Below are positions 27,527 through 35,060 of a stretch of 64,000 bases of DNA, in pieces. Numbering within the stretch: position 1 is the stretch's first letter; each line of letters starts with the position of its first letter. The position numbers and the translations under genes were made by a program. Source of the stretch: Silvania confinis (GTDB lineage: Bacteria; Pseudomonadota; Gammaproteobacteria; Enterobacterales; Enterobacteriaceae); NCBI RefSeq assembly GCF_025564085.1, contig NZ_JAMGZJ010000068.1, forward strand, positions 1 through 64,000, in the 5' to 3' direction. Under the pieces are notes generated by a model. The model was not told the origin of the DNA. It was given only the letters and a program-made list of their open reading frames with translations, and did not search any database.

Positions 27527-28392
27527 CGGCGGACAGGAATCAAGTATTCGCAGCGCAAATCGATTGGGCGTGCTTCCGGCCTGACATCACTGGCCGGGTA
27601 GTAACGCTCAATATCCTGACCCTTTCTGCGGTTCAGGTTCAGCATCGGCATGCAGGTACCGTACACCGTCATGATAAAGTCCTGAATGCCATTACCCAGC
27701 CCTTCGTAGGTGAACATCACGTATTCACCGCCTTCCACGACTACCGGCTTCGCGCTTTGAATATAACCGTTGGCCATTTCAGGGGTTAATGCGGTGGTAT
27801 AAAAGACTTCCTGCTCGTCATCTTTTTCCTGGCTCGGGCGCGTTTCGTTCAGGCCGTACAGCAAGGGCGGAATGGCCGGTGCATGGCTGAGAAAATCACG
27901 CCAGAACTGGACGCGCATCTGATGACGAAATTCGGAGATCTGCTCCAGCGAACACGAGTAGCTTTGGGTGGTGCCGACCAGATGCGTTTCGGGCAGGGTA
28001 ACGATTTCATGTTTTGGCATCGCGAATTCACCCAGACGCAGCGGCGGCCGCATGCCGAACGAGTTCCAGTCCGGTGAACGGCGATAGAGCGCAGGGGTGA
28101 GCGAAAACTGTTTCTTGAACGCGCGGGTAAACGTCTGCTGCGAATCAAAGCGATACTGCAGGGCAATATCCAGAATCGGACGCGCAGTCAAGCGCAGCGC
28201 CACGGCGGATTTGGAAAGACGACGCGCACGAATATAGGCGCCGATGGCATGACCGGTGACATCCTTAAACATCCGTTGTAAATGCCACTTAGAATAACCC
28301 GCTTTTGCCGCCACGTTATCGAGTGACAAAGGCTGATCCAGATGGCCTTCCAGCCAGGTAAGAAGATCGCGAATAATTCCAGCCTGATCCAT
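27523..28392 (-). CDS. rob: Right origin-binding transcriptional activator Rob
   Basis: A 289-residue AraC/XylS-family regulator. Two helix-turn-helix motifs occupy the N-terminal ~105 residues, including AAKAGYSKWHLQRMFK and RFDSQQTFTRAFKKQF. The C-terminal GyrI-like domain binds inducers such as bile salts and fatty acids. With MarA and SoxS it activates acrAB, micF and other stress genes, and it binds oriC. The start ATG is preceded by AGGAT. The intergenic region to creA holds T-rich stretches and inverted repeats where autoregulation could act. Confidence 0.96.
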   Translation of the reverse strand: MDQAGIIRDLLTWLEGHLDQPLSLDNVAAKAGYSKWHLQRMFKDVTGHAIGAYIRARRLSKSAVALRLTARPILDIALQYRFDSQQTFTRAFKKQFSLTPALYRRSPDWNSFGMRPPLRLGEFAMPKHEIVTLPETHLVGTTQSYSCSLEQISEFRHQMRVQFWRDFLSHAPAIPPLLYGLNETRPSQEKDDEQEVFYTTALTPEMANGYIQSAKPVVVEGGEYVMFTYEGLGNGIQDFIMTVYGTCMPMLNLNRRKGQDIERYYPASDVRPEARPIDLRCEYLIPVRR

Positions 28393-28605
28393 ATACTATC
28401 CTCATCCTTAAAACAGCAGACACCCTGCTAACAGGTTAGCGGATAATAGCATTTTTTGATCTTTTAGCATTCAGTGTTTTTTTTGCGCATAAATGCGCAT
28501 TTCCGAATGCTCTGCGGGCCTTTTTGCTAATCCTGTGATCTTGCTACCTTTTTCCGTATGATTGTTGAATAATTACTCAGTGCAATTTTAAAATATGGTA
28601 ACAAT

Positions 28606-29076
28606 ATGAAATACAAGACATTGATCGCTGTAACGCTTCTGCTGTTGACCGGCCACGCTGCTCAGGCAGAGGAAATTGGCTCGGTTGATACCGTGTTTAA
28701 GGTGTTCGGGCCAGACCACAAAATTGTCGTCGAAGCCTTTGACGATCCTGATGTAAAAAACGTGACCTGCTATATCAGCCGGGCGAAAACCGGTGGCATT
28801 AAAGGCGGTCTTGGCCTTGCCGAAGATACCTCCGATGCGGCTATCTCCTGCCAGCAGGTTGGCCCGGTTGAGCTGAGCGATAAGATCAAAAGCGGTAAAT
28901 CGCATGGCGAGGTGGTGTTCCAGAAACGAACCTCGCTGGTGTTCAAAAAACTGCAGGTCGTGCGTTTCTACGATGCGAAGCGCAATACGTTGGCGTATCT
29001 GGCCTACTCCGACAAGGTCGTGGAAGGTTCACCGAAAAATGCGTTGAGCGCCGTACCTATTATGCCGTGGCACTAA
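28606..29076 (+). CDS. creA: CreA, exported protein of the cre locus
   Basis: A 156-residue protein with a signal peptide ([21 protein letters not shown], cleaved near residue 21) and a compact domain with conserved cysteines ([16 protein letters not shown]) that could form a disulfide. Function is unknown; the family is CreA/DUF1540-independent in the sense that I assign it only by close match to E. coli CreA. It is the first gene of creABCD, with creB starting 14 bp after its stop. An AT-rich promoter region with TATGGTAACAAT lies upstream. Confidence 0.93.
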   Translation: MKYKTLIAVTLLLLTGHAAQAEEIGSVDTVFKVFGPDHKIVVEAFDDPDVKNVTCYISRAKTGGIKGGLGLAEDTSDAAISCQQVGPVELSDKIKSGKSHGEVVFQKRTSLVFKKLQVVRFYDAKRNTLAYLAYSDKVVEGSPKNALSAVPIMPWH

Positions 29077-29090
29077 ATCAGGGAACCCTC

Positions 29091-29780
29091 ATGCAGCAAC
29101 CGTTGATCTGGTTGGTGGAAGACGAAATCAGTATTGCCGAGACGCTTATCTACATGCTGTCGCAGGAGGGCTTTTCGGTGAAAGCCTTTGAACGCGGGCT
29201 GCCCGCGTTGGATGAGGCGCGTCGGCAGGTGCCTGCGCTGGCGATCCTCGACGTCGGGTTGCCGGACATCAGCGGGTTTGAGCTGTGCCGCCAGCTTCTT
29301 GCCCAACATCCCGCTCTGCCGGTGCTGTTTCTCACCGCCCGCAGCGATGAGGTGGATAAACTGTTGGGGCTGGAAATGGGGGCCGATGATTACGTCGCCA
29401 AGCCGTTTTCGCCGCGCGAAGTCTGCGCCCGCGTACGCACCATTTTGCGTCGGATGCAAAAGTCCGCCGCGCCCTCTGACGTAGTCCGCATCGGTCAGTT
29501 TGAGCTGAATGAACCTGCGGCGCATATCAGCTGGTGCGGCGAATCTTTAGCGCTGACGCGCTATGAGTTTCTGCTGCTGAAAACGCTGTTGCACGCGCCT
29601 GGTCGCGTTTTTTCCCGTCAGCAGCTGATGGACCGGGTTTGGGGTGATGCCGGAGACAGCTTCGACCGCACAGTCGACACCCACATCAAAACGCTGCGCG
29701 CGAAATTACGCGCCATTGATGCCCAACTGTCCCCCATTACGACCCACCGCGGGCTCGGCTACAGTCTGGGGCTGTCTTAA
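29091..29780 (+). CDS. creB: Response regulator CreB
   Basis: A 229-residue OmpR/PhoB-type regulator. The receiver domain has acidic residues Asp11/Glu12, phospho-acceptor Asp54 (ILDVGLPD) and the conserved lysine in VAKPFSP. A winged helix follows (about 130-229, with DRTVDTHIKTLRAKL). The ATG at 29091 (MQQPLIWLVEDE) matches E. coli; an in-frame upstream codon lies inside creA. The stop overlaps the creC start by one base. It binds TTCAC-N6-TTCAC cre tags, one of which is present before creD. Confidence 0.96.
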   Translation: MQQPLIWLVEDEISIAETLIYMLSQEGFSVKAFERGLPALDEARRQVPALAILDVGLPDISGFELCRQLLAQHPALPVLFLTARSDEVDKLLGLEMGADDYVAKPFSPREVCARVRTILRRMQKSAAPSDVVRIGQFELNEPAAHISWCGESLALTRYEFLLLKTLLHAPGRVFSRQQLMDRVWGDAGDSFDRTVDTHIKTLRAKLRAIDAQLSPITTHRGLGYSLGLS

Positions 29781-31204
29781 TGCGCATTGGGATGCGGCTG
29801 CTGCTGGGCTATTTCCTGATCGTTGCCATCGCCGCATGGTTCGTTTTGTCGATATTTGTCCAGGAAGTGAAGCCCGGCGTGCGGCGTGCGACCGAAGGCA
29901 CGCTGATCGATACGGCGACGCTGCTGGCCGAAGTGGGGCGTGACGATCTGCTGAACGGTGATGCGCAAAACGGCAGGTTGGCGCAGGCGTTTTCGCAACT
30001 TCATCAGCGGCCGTTTCGTGCCAACATCGGCGGTATTCATAAAGTGCGCAATGAGTATCACGTCTACATGACCGATGCGCAGGGCCGGGTAGTGTTTGAT
30101 TCAGCCGGTCACGCGCTCGGGCAGGATTACTCCCGCTGGAACGACGTCTGGCGCACCCTGCGCGGTGAGTATGGCGCGCGCAGCACGCTGAGCGATCCCA
30201 GCGATCCGCAAAGTACGGTGATGTACGTCGCAGCGCCGATCGTCGACAAGGGGAAGATCGTCGGGGTGTTAAGCGTGGGGAAACCCAACAGCGCGATGGC
30301 ACCGGTGATCAACCGCAGTGAGCGGCGGATCCTGTGGGCGGGTGGGGCACTGCTGGGCATCGCCCTGCTTATTGGTCTGGTCGTGGCGTGGTGGATTAAC
30401 CGCTCGATTGGCACGCTGTCGCGCTATGCCGACTCAGTCACCCAGGATACGCCTTTACCCTTGCCCGATCCGGGCAGCAGCGAGCTGCGCAAACTGGCAC
30501 AGGCGCTGGAAAATATGCGCATCCGCCTCGAAGGTAAAAACTATATTGAGCAGTATGTTCACGCGCTGACACATGAGTTAAAAAGCCCGCTAGCGGCGAT
30601 CCGCGGGGCGGCGGAAATTCTTGCAGAACAGCCGCCACCGGCGGTTGCTGCGCGATTTATCGATAACATTCTGGTACAAAACGCGCGGATGCAGTCGCTG
30701 GTAGAAAAGCTGCTTGAACAGGCGAAGCTGGAAAACCGCGTCGAGATTACCCCCTCGACGGTAAACCTTGAGGGGCTGTTCAGGCGGCTGGTCGATATGC
30801 GATCCGCATTGCTGGCCGCGAAAAATATCACCCTGACGCAGCAGAGCGCCTCGCTGGCAGTCAATGGCGATGAGGCGTTGCTCGAGCAAGCGCTGGGGAA
30901 TTTACTGGATAACGCGATCGACTTTACGCCGGAAGGTGGAAGCATCGTGCTGGCGGCCTTAGAGGCGTATCAGCAGGTGCAGCTCAAGGTGATCGACAGC
31001 GGCAGCGGGATACCTGATTATGCGCTGCCACGTATTTTCGAGCGCTTTTACTCGCTCCCGCGCAGTAATGGCCTGAAAAGCAGCGGACTTGGGCTGGCCT
31101 TTGTTCAGGAGGTGGCTCGACTGCATCACGGCGAGATTGATCTTCGTAATCGCCCGGAGGGTGGCGTTGAGGCCCGGCTGACACTTCACCGTCCCTTCAC
31201 ATAA
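29780..31204 (+). CDS. creC: Sensor histidine kinase CreC
   Basis: A 474-residue membrane kinase. Transmembrane helices lie at about 7-27 and 186-205, flanking a periplasmic sensor domain, then a HAMP-like linker. The H box is HALTHELKSP with His265. Downstream are N box GNLLDNAIDFTP, G1 DSGSGI and G2 SSGLGLAF. It phosphorylates CreB during growth on fermentable carbon in minimal medium. Its last codons contain the cre tag of creD. Confidence 0.96.
   Translation: MRIGMRLLLGYFLIVAIAAWFVLSIFVQEVKPGVRRATEGTLIDTATLLAEVGRDDLLNGDAQNGRLAQAFSQLHQRPFRANIGGIHKVRNEYHVYMTDAQGRVVFDSAGHALGQDYSRWNDVWRTLRGEYGARSTLSDPSDPQSTVMYVAAPIVDKGKIVGVLSVGKPNSAMAPVINRSERRILWAGGALLGIALLIGLVVAWWINRSIGTLSRYADSVTQDTPLPLPDPGSSELRKLAQALENMRIRLEGKNYIEQYVHALTHELKSPLAAIRGAAEILAEQPPPAVAARFIDNILVQNARMQSLVEKLLEQAKLENRVEITPSTVNLEGLFRRLVDMRSALLAAKNITLTQQSASLAVNGDEALLEQALGNLLDNAIDFTPEGGSIVLAALEAYQQVQLKVIDSGSGIPDYALPRIFERFYSLPRSNGLKSSGLGLAFVQEVARLHHGEIDLRNRPEGGVEARLTLHRPFT
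31185..31200 (+). promoter_or_regulatory. cre tag (CreB binding site) for creD
   Basis: TTCAC-CGTCCC-TTCAC is a perfect TTCAC-N6-TTCAC direct repeat. It lies inside the last codons of creC, 61 bp upstream of the creD start, where CreB activates creD in E. coli. Confidence 0.88.
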
Positions 31205-31260
31205 CTTCAAACTGACCGCACATAGCAGGTTTACGCTCTCCTCATTACAAAGGAGAGCTA

Positions 31261-32613
31261 ATGATGAAATCCCCCCTGTTCTGGAAAGTAAGCACCCTGC
31301 TGGGGTGCATCCTGCTGTTAATCATTCCACTGATGATGGTAAGCACGCTGATTGCAGAGCGTGAAAACTATCGCAATGATGTCGAAAACACCCTTCGCCA
31401 AAGTACCAGCGGCCCGCAGCAGCTGGTTGGCCCGCTGATTGCCATTCCGGTCACCGAGATTTATTACAAGTACGAGGACGACAAGCAGACCGAGCATAAA
31501 CGAAGCTACATGCACTTTATCCTGCCGGAGTCTCTGTTGGTTGAAGGTAATCAGCAGGTTGAATCGCGAAGCATCGGGATCTATGACGGTCAGATCTGGA
31601 ATACCAGCCTCAATATCAAAGCGCAGTTTACGACCGATAAACTGGCGCAGCTGAAGGGGGAAACGGTAACGCTCGGGCAGCCGTTTATCGTGACGGGCGT
31701 GGGGGATGCACGCGGGATTGGCGCGGTTAACGTGTCAAAAATCAACGGTGAGACCTTAAGCGTAGAGCCTGGTTCAGGTGTGTATGGGCCATTATCTGGC
31801 ATTCATATGCCGTTGAGCGACAAGGTGATGACGCTGAAAACCTTCACCCTGGAGATGACCCTGAATCTGGCTGGCACTGGCAGTTTTTCGGTGGTACCGG
31901 TCGGGCGAAATAGCGAAATGACCCTCACCAGCAACTGGCCGCACCCCGGTTTTATGGGCAACTATCTGCCGGTTAAACATGACATCAGCGCCTCGGGCTT
32001 CCGCGCCAACTGGCAGAGCAGCTGGTTTGCGAACAATCTGGGAGGCTGGTTCGACGACAAAGAGACCCCAGAATGGAATACCATTCCGGCCTTTAGCGTG
32101 ACGGTGGCGACGCCTGCCGATCATTACCAGCTGACCGACCGGGCAATCAAGTACGCCATTTTGCTTATCACTCTGACGTTCATGGCCTTTTTCGTCTTCG
32201 AAACCTTAACCGGGCTCCGCCTGCACCCGATGCAGTATCTGCTGGTAGGGCTGTCGCTGGTGCTGTTCTATCTGGTGTTGCTGGCGTTGTCAGAGCATGT
32301 TGGCTTTACCCCTGCGTGGATTATCGCAAGCCTGATCGGAGCGCTGATGAACGGGGTTTATCTGCAGGCGGTACTGAAAAGCTGGAAGCGGAGCGGGATG
32401 TTTGTTCTGGCGCTGCTGGGGCTGGATGTAGTGATGTGGTTCCTGCTGCGGTCGGAAGATAGCGCGCTGCTGCTGGGCTCTGCGGTTATGGCGCTGGCAC
32501 TGTTTGCGGTGATGTACCTGACGCGTCACTTTGACTGGTACTCGCTTTCTCAGTCGAAACGCACAGAGCCGCCCACTGCGCCAGATAAGGATACGCTGCG
32601 GATCTGGAAATAA
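31261..32613 (+). CDS. creD: Inner-membrane protein CreD
   Basis: A 450-residue membrane protein. One helix lies at the N-terminus (about 10-30), then a periplasmic domain of about 260 residues, and then five to six C-terminal helices (about 305-430). Strong CreBC-dependent expression is known; loss or overproduction changes envelope properties such as colicin E2 tolerance and biofilm, but the biochemical function is unknown. AAGGAGAG precedes tandem ATG codons at 31261 and 31264; the first is used here. A bidirectional terminator separates it from arcA. Confidence 0.94.
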   Translation: MMKSPLFWKVSTLLGCILLLIIPLMMVSTLIAERENYRNDVENTLRQSTSGPQQLVGPLIAIPVTEIYYKYEDDKQTEHKRSYMHFILPESLLVEGNQQVESRSIGIYDGQIWNTSLNIKAQFTTDKLAQLKGETVTLGQPFIVTGVGDARGIGAVNVSKINGETLSVEPGSGVYGPLSGIHMPLSDKVMTLKTFTLEMTLNLAGTGSFSVVPVGRNSEMTLTSNWPHPGFMGNYLPVKHDISASGFRANWQSSWFANNLGGWFDDKETPEWNTIPAFSVTVATPADHYQLTDRAIKYAILLITLTFMAFFVFETLTGLRLHPMQYLLVGLSLVLFYLVLLALSEHVGFTPAWIIASLIGALMNGVYLQAVLKSWKRSGMFVLALLGLDVVMWFLLRSEDSALLLGSAVMALALFAVMYLTRHFDWYSLSQSKRTEPPTAPDKDTLRIWK

Positions 32614-32640
32614 AAAAAACGGCGCAAAAGCGCCGTTTTT
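32614..32640. terminator. Bidirectional terminator between creD and arcA
   Basis: ACGGCGC-AAAA-GCGCCGT with an A run to the left and a T run to the right, between the convergent creD and arcA. Confidence 0.92.
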
Positions 32641-32658
32641 AATGCGTTAAATGCAGGA

Positions 32659-33375
32659 TTACTCCTGCAGGTCGCCGCAGAAACGATAGCCTTCACCATG
32701 AATGGTGGCAATGATTTCTGGCGTATCCGGCGTGGATTCGAAGTGTTTACGAATACGACGGATGGTGACATCAACGGTACGGTCGTGCGGCTTCAGCTCA
32801 CGGCCGGTCATTTTTTTCAGCAGCTCTGCACGGGACTGGATCTTGCCCGGGTTTTCGCAGAAGTGCAGCATGGCGCGGAATTCACTGCGCGGCAGCTTGT
32901 ATTGATCGCCCTGCGGGCTGACCAGAGAACGGCTATTAATATCCAGTTCCCAACCGTTGAATTTGTAGCTGTCTACGCTACGACGCTCTTCGCTGACTGT
33001 GCCCAGATTCATGGTACGGGACAGCAGGTTGCGTGCACGAATGGTTAACTCGCGAGGGTTAAACGGCTTGGTAATATAGTCATCTGCACCAATTTCCAGG
33101 CCAAGGATTTTATCAACTTCGTTATCGCGGCCAGTCAGGAACATCAGCGCGACATTCGCTTGCTCACGCAGTTCGCGCGCCAGCAGCAGGCCGTTTTTAC
33201 CCGGCAGGTTAATGTCCATGATAACCAGGTTGATATCATTTTCAGAAAGGATCTGATGCATCTCTGCGCCATCGGTCGCTTCAAAGACATCGTAGCCTTC
33301 TGCTTCGAAAATGCTCTTTAACGTGTTGCGTGTTACCAACTCGTCTTCAACGATAAGAATGTGCGGGGTCTGCAT
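32659..33375 (-). CDS. arcA: Aerobic respiration control regulator ArcA
   Basis: A 238-residue OmpR-type response regulator phosphorylated by the ArcB sensor under oxygen limitation. It represses respiratory and TCA-cycle genes. Phospho-acceptor Asp54 lies in VIMDINLPG, the conserved lysine in ITKPFNP, and the winged helix covers the last ~100 residues. The sequence is nearly identical to E. coli. The leader is long: an FNR-type site lies about 280 bp upstream on the far side of yjjY, matching the FNR activation known for arcA. Confidence 0.98.
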   Translation of the reverse strand: MQTPHILIVEDELVTRNTLKSIFEAEGYDVFEATDGAEMHQILSENDINLVIMDINLPGKNGLLLARELREQANVALMFLTGRDNEVDKILGLEIGADDYITKPFNPRELTIRARNLLSRTMNLGTVSEERRSVDSYKFNGWELDINSRSLVSPQGDQYKLPRSEFRAMLHFCENPGKIQSRAELLKKMTGRELKPHDRTVDVTIRRIRKHFESTPDTPEIIATIHGEGYRFCGDLQE

Positions 33376-33470
33376 GTTTGCTACCTAAATTGCCAACTAA
33401 ATCGAAACAGGAAGTACAAAAGTCCCTGACCAGCCTGATACATGCCATAAATTAACATGACCGGCGTAAC

Positions 33471-33611
33471 GTGACTAAGGTACGTAATTGCGTTCTTGAT
33501 GCACTTTCCATCAACGTCAACAACATCATTAGCTTGGTCGTGGGTACTTTCCCTCTGGACCCGACAGTGTCAAAAACGGCTGTCATCCTAACCATTTTAA
33601 CAGCAACATAA
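33471..33611 (+). CDS. yjjY: Small protein YjjY
   Basis: A 46-residue reading frame starting at GTG (MTKVRNCVLDALSINV...) and ending at TAA. Its translation agrees with E. coli YjjY almost residue for residue, including the C-terminal AVILTILTAT. Conservation in an otherwise variable intergenic region argues for a constraint, but this may act on the antisense arcA leader rather than on a protein. It runs opposite to arcA within its 5' leader. No good ribosome site is visible, so translation is uncertain. Confidence 0.6.
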   Translation: MTKVRNCVLDALSINVNNIISLVVGTFPLDPTVSKTAVILTILTAT

Positions 33612-34010
33612 CAGGCTAAGAGACACCGGACACCCAATAAAACTACGCTTCGTTGACATATATCAAGTTCAATTGTAGCACGTTAACAGTTCGATGAAAT
33701 CATCGTATCGGATTGGTTTCTTTTGTCACATTTTTTCAATAAACCAACTAGTTGCGACTCTTGATTAATAAACAAGGTGAATCCAATGTCAATATCGCAT
33801 CGAAGAAGATATTATCATTAATAAACATGGGGATAAGTGCTATTCTTTAACAATATCTCTCATTGTTTATTGAGGAAATAGTTTAGCGCTTTTAATTTGT
33901 AGTGAAACGCTATTTCGGTGATTTCTGTTGCATATTTGTAAATTTGCGCTGCGTAATATGTTGATGCCCATCACATTTTTACCCGCTAACTGTCTAAAAA
34001 GAGAGCATAA
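33612..34010. other. 399-bp AT-rich intergenic region between yjjY and yjtD
   Basis: No gene is recognisable. It holds an FNR-type site (33653-33666), presumably the scattered arcA promoters on the minus strand and the yjtD promoter on the plus strand. It also has small inverted repeats such as CGATGA-AA-TCATCG near 33692 and AACAAT...ATTGTT near 33849-33867. The composition is clearly more AT-rich than its surroundings. Confidence 0.6.
33653..33666 (-). promoter_or_regulatory. FNR-type site upstream of arcA
   Basis: TTGAC-ATAT-ATCAA matches the FNR consensus TTGAT-N4-ATCAA with one mismatch. It lies 278 bp upstream of the arcA start codon, consistent with anaerobic activation of the distal arcA promoter. 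Confidence 0.68.
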
Positions 34011-34697
34011 ATGGATCTGTCTATCGTACTGGTTTCCCCCGCAAGAGCAGAAAATGTTGGCGCTGCGGCGCGGGCGATGAAGACCATGGGGTTTACCGAT
34101 TTGCGAATCGTCGCCAGTGATGCGCATTGCGATCCTGCGGCACGCCGCGTCGCGCATGGTTCGGGAGATATTCTCGATAATTTAACCACTTATGCAACAC
34201 TCGCTGATGCATTGCATGATGCTTCCTTTACCGTTGCTACCACCGCCCGTGGGCGCTCGAAGTTTCATTACTATGCAACACCCGCTGAACTGGTACCGCT
34301 GCTGGCCGAAAAGAGTCAGTGGTTGCCAAAAATCGCGCTGGTTTTTGGCCGTGAAGATTCCGGTCTGACTAACGATGAACTGGCGCTTGCCGACGTGCTA
34401 ACCGGCGTACCGATGGTGGCTGATTATCCATCACTGAATTTAGGCCAGGCGGTGATGGTGTATTGCTATCAATTAGCGTCCTTAATGCAAATCCCTGCTC
34501 AGCCCGCTGCCGGGGTGGATGAGAATCAACTCACTGCATTGCGGGCGCGAACCGATCGCCTCCTGGCGTCGCTGAATGTCGCCGACGATCAGAAAATGGT
34601 GGACTGGCTGCAGCAACGGCTGGGTCTTTTAGCGCAGCGAGACACCGCAATGTTGCACCGGTTACTGCACGATATCGAAAAAAAACTTGCAGAGTAA
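34011..34697 (+). CDS. yjtD: SPOUT-family RNA methyltransferase-like protein YjtD (LasT)
   Basis: A 228-residue protein of the TrmH/TrmJ SPOUT class. The N-terminal motif ENVGAAARAMKTMGF, central FGREDSGLTNDEL and C-terminal YPSLNLGQAVMVYCYQL are the three conserved SPOUT motifs that form the SAM-binding trefoil knot. It probably 2'-O-methylates an RNA, but its substrate is not established; the tRNA enzyme TrmJ is a paralogue. The ATG at 34011 follows AGAGAG. The same gene lies upstream of thrL in E. coli. Confidence 0.9.
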   Translation: MDLSIVLVSPARAENVGAAARAMKTMGFTDLRIVASDAHCDPAARRVAHGSGDILDNLTTYATLADALHDASFTVATTARGRSKFHYYATPAELVPLLAEKSQWLPKIALVFGREDSGLTNDELALADVLTGVPMVADYPSLNLGQAVMVYCYQLASLMQIPAQPAAGVDENQLTALRARTDRLLASLNVADDQKMVDWLQQRLGLLAQRDTAMLHRLLHDIEKKLAE

Positions 34698-34831
34698 AGT
34701 TCTGTCATCGTTTTTTGTTATGGTTAAATATTCCGTAAAAATGCGGTGCACCCGGTCTGATCTGGTGAGAAATAAAAACGCAGGCAGCGAGACGTGAAAA
34801 TGCGACGAAGGGCACTGAAATTAGAAATAAA

Positions 34832-34870
34832 TTGACTTAGCCCTGCGGATGCTTTAACCAATAGAGGTAT
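34832..34870 (+). promoter_or_regulatory. Promoter of the thr operon
   Basis: TTGACT (34832-34837) is a good -35, and TTTAACCAATA at the -10 position is the same string as in the E. coli thr promoter. The exact -10 is not clear by eye. The thrL ATG follows about 40-50 bp later. Confidence 0.6.
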
Positions 34871-34910
34871 ACAGGACAGACAGATAATAATTACAGAGTA
34901 CACAACATCC

Positions 34911-34979
34911 ATGAAACGCATCAGCATCACCATTATTACTACAACCATCATCATTACCACAGGTAACGGTGCGGGCTGA
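34911..34979 (+). CDS. thrL: thr operon leader peptide ThrL
   Basis: A 22-codon peptide beginning MKRISITIITTT and ending TTGNGAG. It has six threonine and seven isoleucine codons, so ribosome stalling senses both charged tRNAs. E. coli ThrL is one residue shorter with eight Thr and four Ile. Stalling favours the antiterminator and allows thrABC transcription; free translation lets the hairpin at 35003 terminate. TACAGAG lies upstream of the ATG. Confidence 0.95.
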   Translation: MKRISITIITTTIIITTGNGAG

Positions 34980-35002
34980 CGCGTACAGGAAAGAAAAGAA
35001 AA

Positions 35003-35034
35003 AGCCCGCACCTGAACAGTGCGGGCTTTTTTTT
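35003..35034 (+). terminator. Attenuator of the thr operon
   Basis: AGCCCGCAC pairs with GTGCGGGCT (35003-35011 with 35019-35027), followed by eight T. It lies 24 bp after the thrL stop and 27 bp before thrA. Confidence 0.95.
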
Positions 35035-35060
35035 CGACTAAAGATTACGAGGAAACAACC

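Noticed and set aside
35003..35034. Considered as a general terminator of yjtD or a riboswitch
   Set aside because: Position after thrL and the Thr/Ile-rich leader identify it as the thr attenuator.
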